DNA from: Brevibacillus invocatus
Lineage (GTDB): Bacteria; Bacillota; Bacilli; Brevibacillales; Brevibacillaceae
Length of the DNA: 64,000 nucleotides
NCBI RefSeq assembly: GCF_003710915.1
Contig: NZ_RHHR01000003.1
Coordinates: 124,001-188,000 of the forward strand
Direction: 5' to 3'
The notes under the pieces are model-generated. The model was not told the origin of the DNA and did not search any database. It saw only the letters and a list, made by a program, of their open reading frames with translations. Shown here in pieces: positions 61,326 through 64,000 of the stretch (the stretch's first letter is position 1; the number at the start of each line of letters is the position of its first letter). A program made the position numbers and the translations under genes.

Positions 61326-62585
61326 TTAAGTCAAAGTTATGACGAGGTCTTCCCGTTTCACTACTTGCTGTTCGCCTGTTCCCATCTCCTTGAGGAGAAC
61401 CGTCCCATTGGCAAGCTCGGATTCGCCGATAATGGCTGTAAAACGCGCTTCCAATCGGTCTGCTTGCTTTAGCTGGGCCTTCATTTTGCGATCCAGGTAA
61501 TCCAGCTCGGCAATGACTCCTGCCTGGCGCAGCTGATCGACAAGCACGAACGCTGTTGCTTTTGCTTCAGGTGTTTGCACGACGACGAAGCAATCGATGC
61601 CGCCAGTCGTCGGAAGCGAAATCCCTTGTTTTTCCAGTGCGAGCAGCAAGCGCTCGATGCTGAGTGCAAAGCCGATGCCCGGCATATCGTCTCCACCCAG
61701 GTCTGCCACCAGACCATTGTAGCGACCACCGCCGCAAAGTGTTTCCACAGCTCCGATCTCCGCCATCTTGATCTCGAATGCAGTCAATGTGTAGTAATCA
61801 AGACCACGCACCAGTCGCGGATTGACATGATACGGAATCTGCAACGCTTCCAGATAGCCTTTGACCGCGTCAAAGTGAGCAGCAGACTCTTCACTCAGGT
61901 AATCCAGGATGGAAGGAGCATCCTTGGTCAGCGACTTGCACTTCTCGTTTTTACAGTCCAGTACGCGCAGCGGATTGCGATCAATCCGGGATTGGCAGTC
62001 CTCACACAGCTCTGAGCGCACCGCGTTCAGGTGAGCGAGCAAATACTCCCGATGACGTGCCCGGTCTTCCAATGTCCCCACGCTGTTCAGTTCGACGGAG
62101 AGCCCGGTCAAGCCCAGCTCCTGGTACAAGCGAATGGCTACGCTAATGACTTCCGCGTCGATGGCCGGGTCACTGCTGCCAATCGCCTCCACGCCAAACT
62201 GCACGAATTGGCGGTAGCGCCCTGCCTGTGGACGCTCGTGGCGAAACATCGGTCCCAGGTAATACTGCTTGGTGGGCTGGTTCGGTGATCCGTACAGCTT
62301 GTTTTCCACGTAGGAGCGCACGACACCCGCTGTCCCCTCCGGACGAAGCGTCAAGGCATCTGTACTGCGCGGATTGGCGACGCTGTACATCTCTTTCTCC
62401 ACGACATCCGTCGTCTCGCCAACGCCGCGAATGAACAGCTCTGTACTCTCGAAGAGCGGGGTGCGAATTTCCTGATAGTTATAGCGGCGGCAGAGATCGC
62501 GGGCTTTGCTCTCCACGTACTGCCACAGCTCCACGGTACCCGGCAAAATATCCTGTGTTCCGCGGGGAATCTGAATTTTTTTCAT
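61326..62585 (-). CDS. hisS: Histidyl-tRNA synthetase
   Basis: 419 residues. It starts [20 protein letters not shown] and has motif 1/2 blocks ([40 protein letters not shown]), the histidine A loop (LVRGLDYYT), and motif 3 [13 protein letters not shown]. The ATG at 62585 has GGAGG 9 bases upstream. First gene of the hisS-aspS operon, preceded by a T-box leader. Confidence 0.95.
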   Translation of the reverse strand: MKKIQIPRGTQDILPGTVELWQYVESKARDLCRRYNYQEIRTPLFESTELFIRGVGETTDVVEKEMYSVANPRSTDALTLRPEGTAGVVRSYVENKLYGSPNQPTKQYYLGPMFRHERPQAGRYRQFVQFGVEAIGSSDPAIDAEVISVAIRLYQELGLTGLSVELNSVGTLEDRARHREYLLAHLNAVRSELCEDCQSRIDRNPLRVLDCKNEKCKSLTKDAPSILDYLSEESAAHFDAVKGYLEALQIPYHVNPRLVRGLDYYTLTAFEIKMAEIGAVETLCGGGRYNGLVADLGGDDMPGIGFALSIERLLLALEKQGISLPTTGGIDCFVVVQTPEAKATAFVLVDQLRQAGVIAELDYLDRKMKAQLKQADRLEARFTAIIGESELANGTVLLKEMGTGEQQVVKREDLVITLT

Positions 62586-62639
62586 GAAAGTGAACCTCCA
62601 TTGTTCTCCCCGTTATGGGGGAAGCAAAGAAATATGAAA

Positions 62640-62965
62640 AAAAGCCCCTCGTCGCCTGACATGGTGCGTACGCCACATGTCAGGGACGAGAGACTTGTTT
62701 TATCTCCCGTGGTGCCACCCTGCTTGAATGTCTTCTTGTGAAAACGAATAGACATTCCACTTTTATGCCCATAACGCGGGCCAGCGCCTGCCAGTTACTA
62801 AGGGAGTCAACACGCTCCATCCGTTCACTGCGGTCTTCGGGGATGTCATTCACCAGGTCGTCATATACAAGCACTCTCAGCCACGGTGCTTGCTCTCTGC
62901 TCTAGCGTCTCCTGATTACTCGTTCCCGTCATCAGATCTCGTTCATTTTGTTGAAAAAAGCTTAA
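62640..62965 (-). promoter_or_regulatory. T-box riboswitch leader of hisS-aspS
   Basis: On the minus strand: an AGTA box near 62915, T-box AGGGTGGCACCACGGGAG (62703-62721), and a long terminator stem beginning CTCGTCCCTGACATG with a T run ending near 62638. A GAATGACATC segment near 62850 has the same GAA-N-codon-A pattern as the alaS leader, giving GAC (Asp) as probable specifier. Aspartate rather than histidine may thus be the signal. Confidence 0.9.
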
Positions 62966-63033
62966 TGTGAATCATAGCAAACTCGTTATCCGTCGTCAAC
63001 AGGCACATCTAAAAAACATTTTTTAACGAAGCC

Positions 63034-64000
63034 TCAAGACTGCACGGCCGACTTTCCTGCGTAGACTTCATTTAGATCTCGCAGCTTGTTTTCTACCAAA
63101 ATCTTGTAGGTATCATTGTACGTCTTCGGATCTTTGGGATTGGGCCAGCGCGTCAATTTTCCGCTGCCTGGAGCCATCAGCTTGGAGACAGCGCCACAGC
63201 CAAGTCCCAGAATCGTCTGCACTTCTTCCATAATCATGATATTATAAATACTTTCCTGATCTGGCAGAGAATATCCTACGTTCTCTAAATTTCCCAGTAT
63301 ATTTTTTTGACGGTACAAATAGTAGGGTGCGTAACCATTCGCCTGCGTCCAATCCGAAGCCATCTGCATCATAGCGCTGATTTCGTCTCTGCTGGCTACC
63401 CGGTAACGTTCCTTGTTCTGCGTCATTTCCGAAGCTCGCTTAAAAGATAGGGTGTGCACGGTCAATGATGCCGGCATCAGCTTCTCTACTTCACGCAGGC
63501 TATGCGCCAGCTCTGCCAGCCCCTCATTCGGCAAGCCGATGATTAAGTCCATATTGATATTGGTCAAACCCATTTCCATCGCCAAATGGTATTTCTCGAT
63601 CGTCTCTTCCACCGTATGATGACGACCGATCGCCTGCAAGGTCTCCTGGGTAAACGACTGCGGGTTGATGCTGATGCGATCTACTTCCCAGCGCTTCATC
63701 ACTTCCAGCTTTTCCCGGGTAATCGTATCGGGTCTGCCAGCCTCTACCGTCAGCTCTCGAACCTTGTCCATGTGCGGAAACTTGCGATGCATGGTTTGAA
63801 ACAGCATGTCCATGTCCTCAGCGGTAATACTGGTCGGTGTCCCGCCGCCAAAGTAGATCGAGGTGATCTTCTGATCGTGCTCTGTCAGCCATTCCCCGAT
63901 GCGTTCCAGCTCGTAGTGAAGCCCTTCGAGAAATGGATTGACTGAAGCGGTATGGCTGCGAATGGCATATGCAGGAAACGTACAGTAGGCACACTTCGTC
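63034..64000 (-). CDS. hemZ: HemZ-type radical SAM coproporphyrinogen dehydrogenase-like (cut by right edge)
   Basis: The last 321 residues are present, and the frame is open to the right edge. The edge holds TKCAYCTFPAYAIRSH, the end of the radical SAM CxxxCxxC motif, then IYFGGGTPTSITAEDMD, RISINPQSFTQETLQAIGRH and MDLIIGLPNEG, all typical of HemN/HemZ. HemZ of B. subtilis is an anaerobic coproporphyrinogen III oxidase-like enzyme; the C-terminus (ILGLGCGAVSKLMAPGSGKL) fits. It lies upstream of the hisS T-box on the same strand. Confidence 0.88.
   Translation of the reverse strand, partial: TKCAYCTFPAYAIRSHTASVNPFLEGLHYELERIGEWLTEHDQKITSIYFGGGTPTSITAEDMDMLFQTMHRKFPHMDKVRELTVEAGRPDTITREKLEVMKRWEVDRISINPQSFTQETLQAIGRHHTVEETIEKYHLAMEMGLTNINMDLIIGLPNEGLAELAHSLREVEKLMPASLTVHTLSFKRASEMTQNKERYRVASRDEISAMMQMASDWTQANGYAPYYLYRQKNILGNLENVGYSLPDQESIYNIMIMEEVQTILGLGCGAVSKLMAPGSGKLTRWPNPKDPKTYNDTYKILVENKLRDLNEVYAGKSAVQS

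Noticed and set aside
1-64000. tRNA or rRNA genes
   Set aside because: No cloverleaf with a GTTCGA-type T arm and CCA end, and no rRNA core sequence, was noticed in reading both strands; a covariance search would be decisive.

Overview
The window looks like part of the chromosome of an aerobic, endospore-forming member of the Bacillales, most like Brevibacillus or a relative in Paenibacillaceae. The basis is strong AGGAGG ribosome sites with frequent TTG and GTG starts, a pro-sigma-K gene, caa3-type oxidase assembly genes, two T-box leaders, a 6S RNA, and a housekeeping block in the order known from Bacillus subtilis. Genus is inferred from gene content only. No tRNA, rRNA or CRISPR array was seen.

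Bases 1-25,200 are accessory and patchy. Intact genes include an FAD oxidoreductase, a CvfC-like HEAT protein, a DUF4931 protein, an L,D-transpeptidase, an ABC-F ATPase, a sirtuin, a PPP phosphatase, a bdbC/thioredoxin pair, a ctaG-sco-FixH operon, a collagen-like protein, an NlpC/P60 protein, a MurF-like ligase divergent from a CapA protein, a CarD regulator and a WYL regulator. Between them lie at least eight broken genes (two GNATs, a pirin, an alpha/beta hydrolase, a Crp/Fnr regulator with its DMT transporter, a YoaP tail and an unidentified ORF) and an IS21-like terminal-repeat remnant.

Bases 25,251-35,338 carry the main finding: a sigK gene split by an element of about 9.38 kb, analogous to the skin element of B. 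subtilis. The 3' half of sigK lies at 25,251-25,763 and the 5' half at 35,139-35,338. Joining them at a shared AA/TT dinucleotide restores a 236-residue pro-sigma-K in frame. A large serine recombinase sits just inside the left end, and the two ends carry matching inverted arms that would form a symmetric attP. The element also holds a decayed trio of tyrosine recombinases (RIT-like), a UPF0158 gene, a PRiA4_ORF3-DUF6155 fusion, a PIN toxin/antitoxin pair, and several fragments.

Bases 35,500-45,200 hold an MBL hydrolase, an EamA transporter, a GNAT, an HD-GYP protein, a JAMM-domain protein, a class B PBP, and then udk, trmR, mltG and a TVP38 protein. Bases 45,236-64,000 are the conserved block: yrzB-ruvX-ireB-alaS (with T-box), an AI-2E family permease, a TerC-family gene behind a yybP-ykoY riboswitch with two terminators, small zinc-ribbon and PRC-barrel genes, recD2, iscS-cymR, rarA, tcdA, 6S RNA, aspS-hisS (with T-box) and hemZ running off the right edge. 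In this block a chemotaxis-receptor scrap sits where mnmA/trmU and yrrB lie in B. subtilis.
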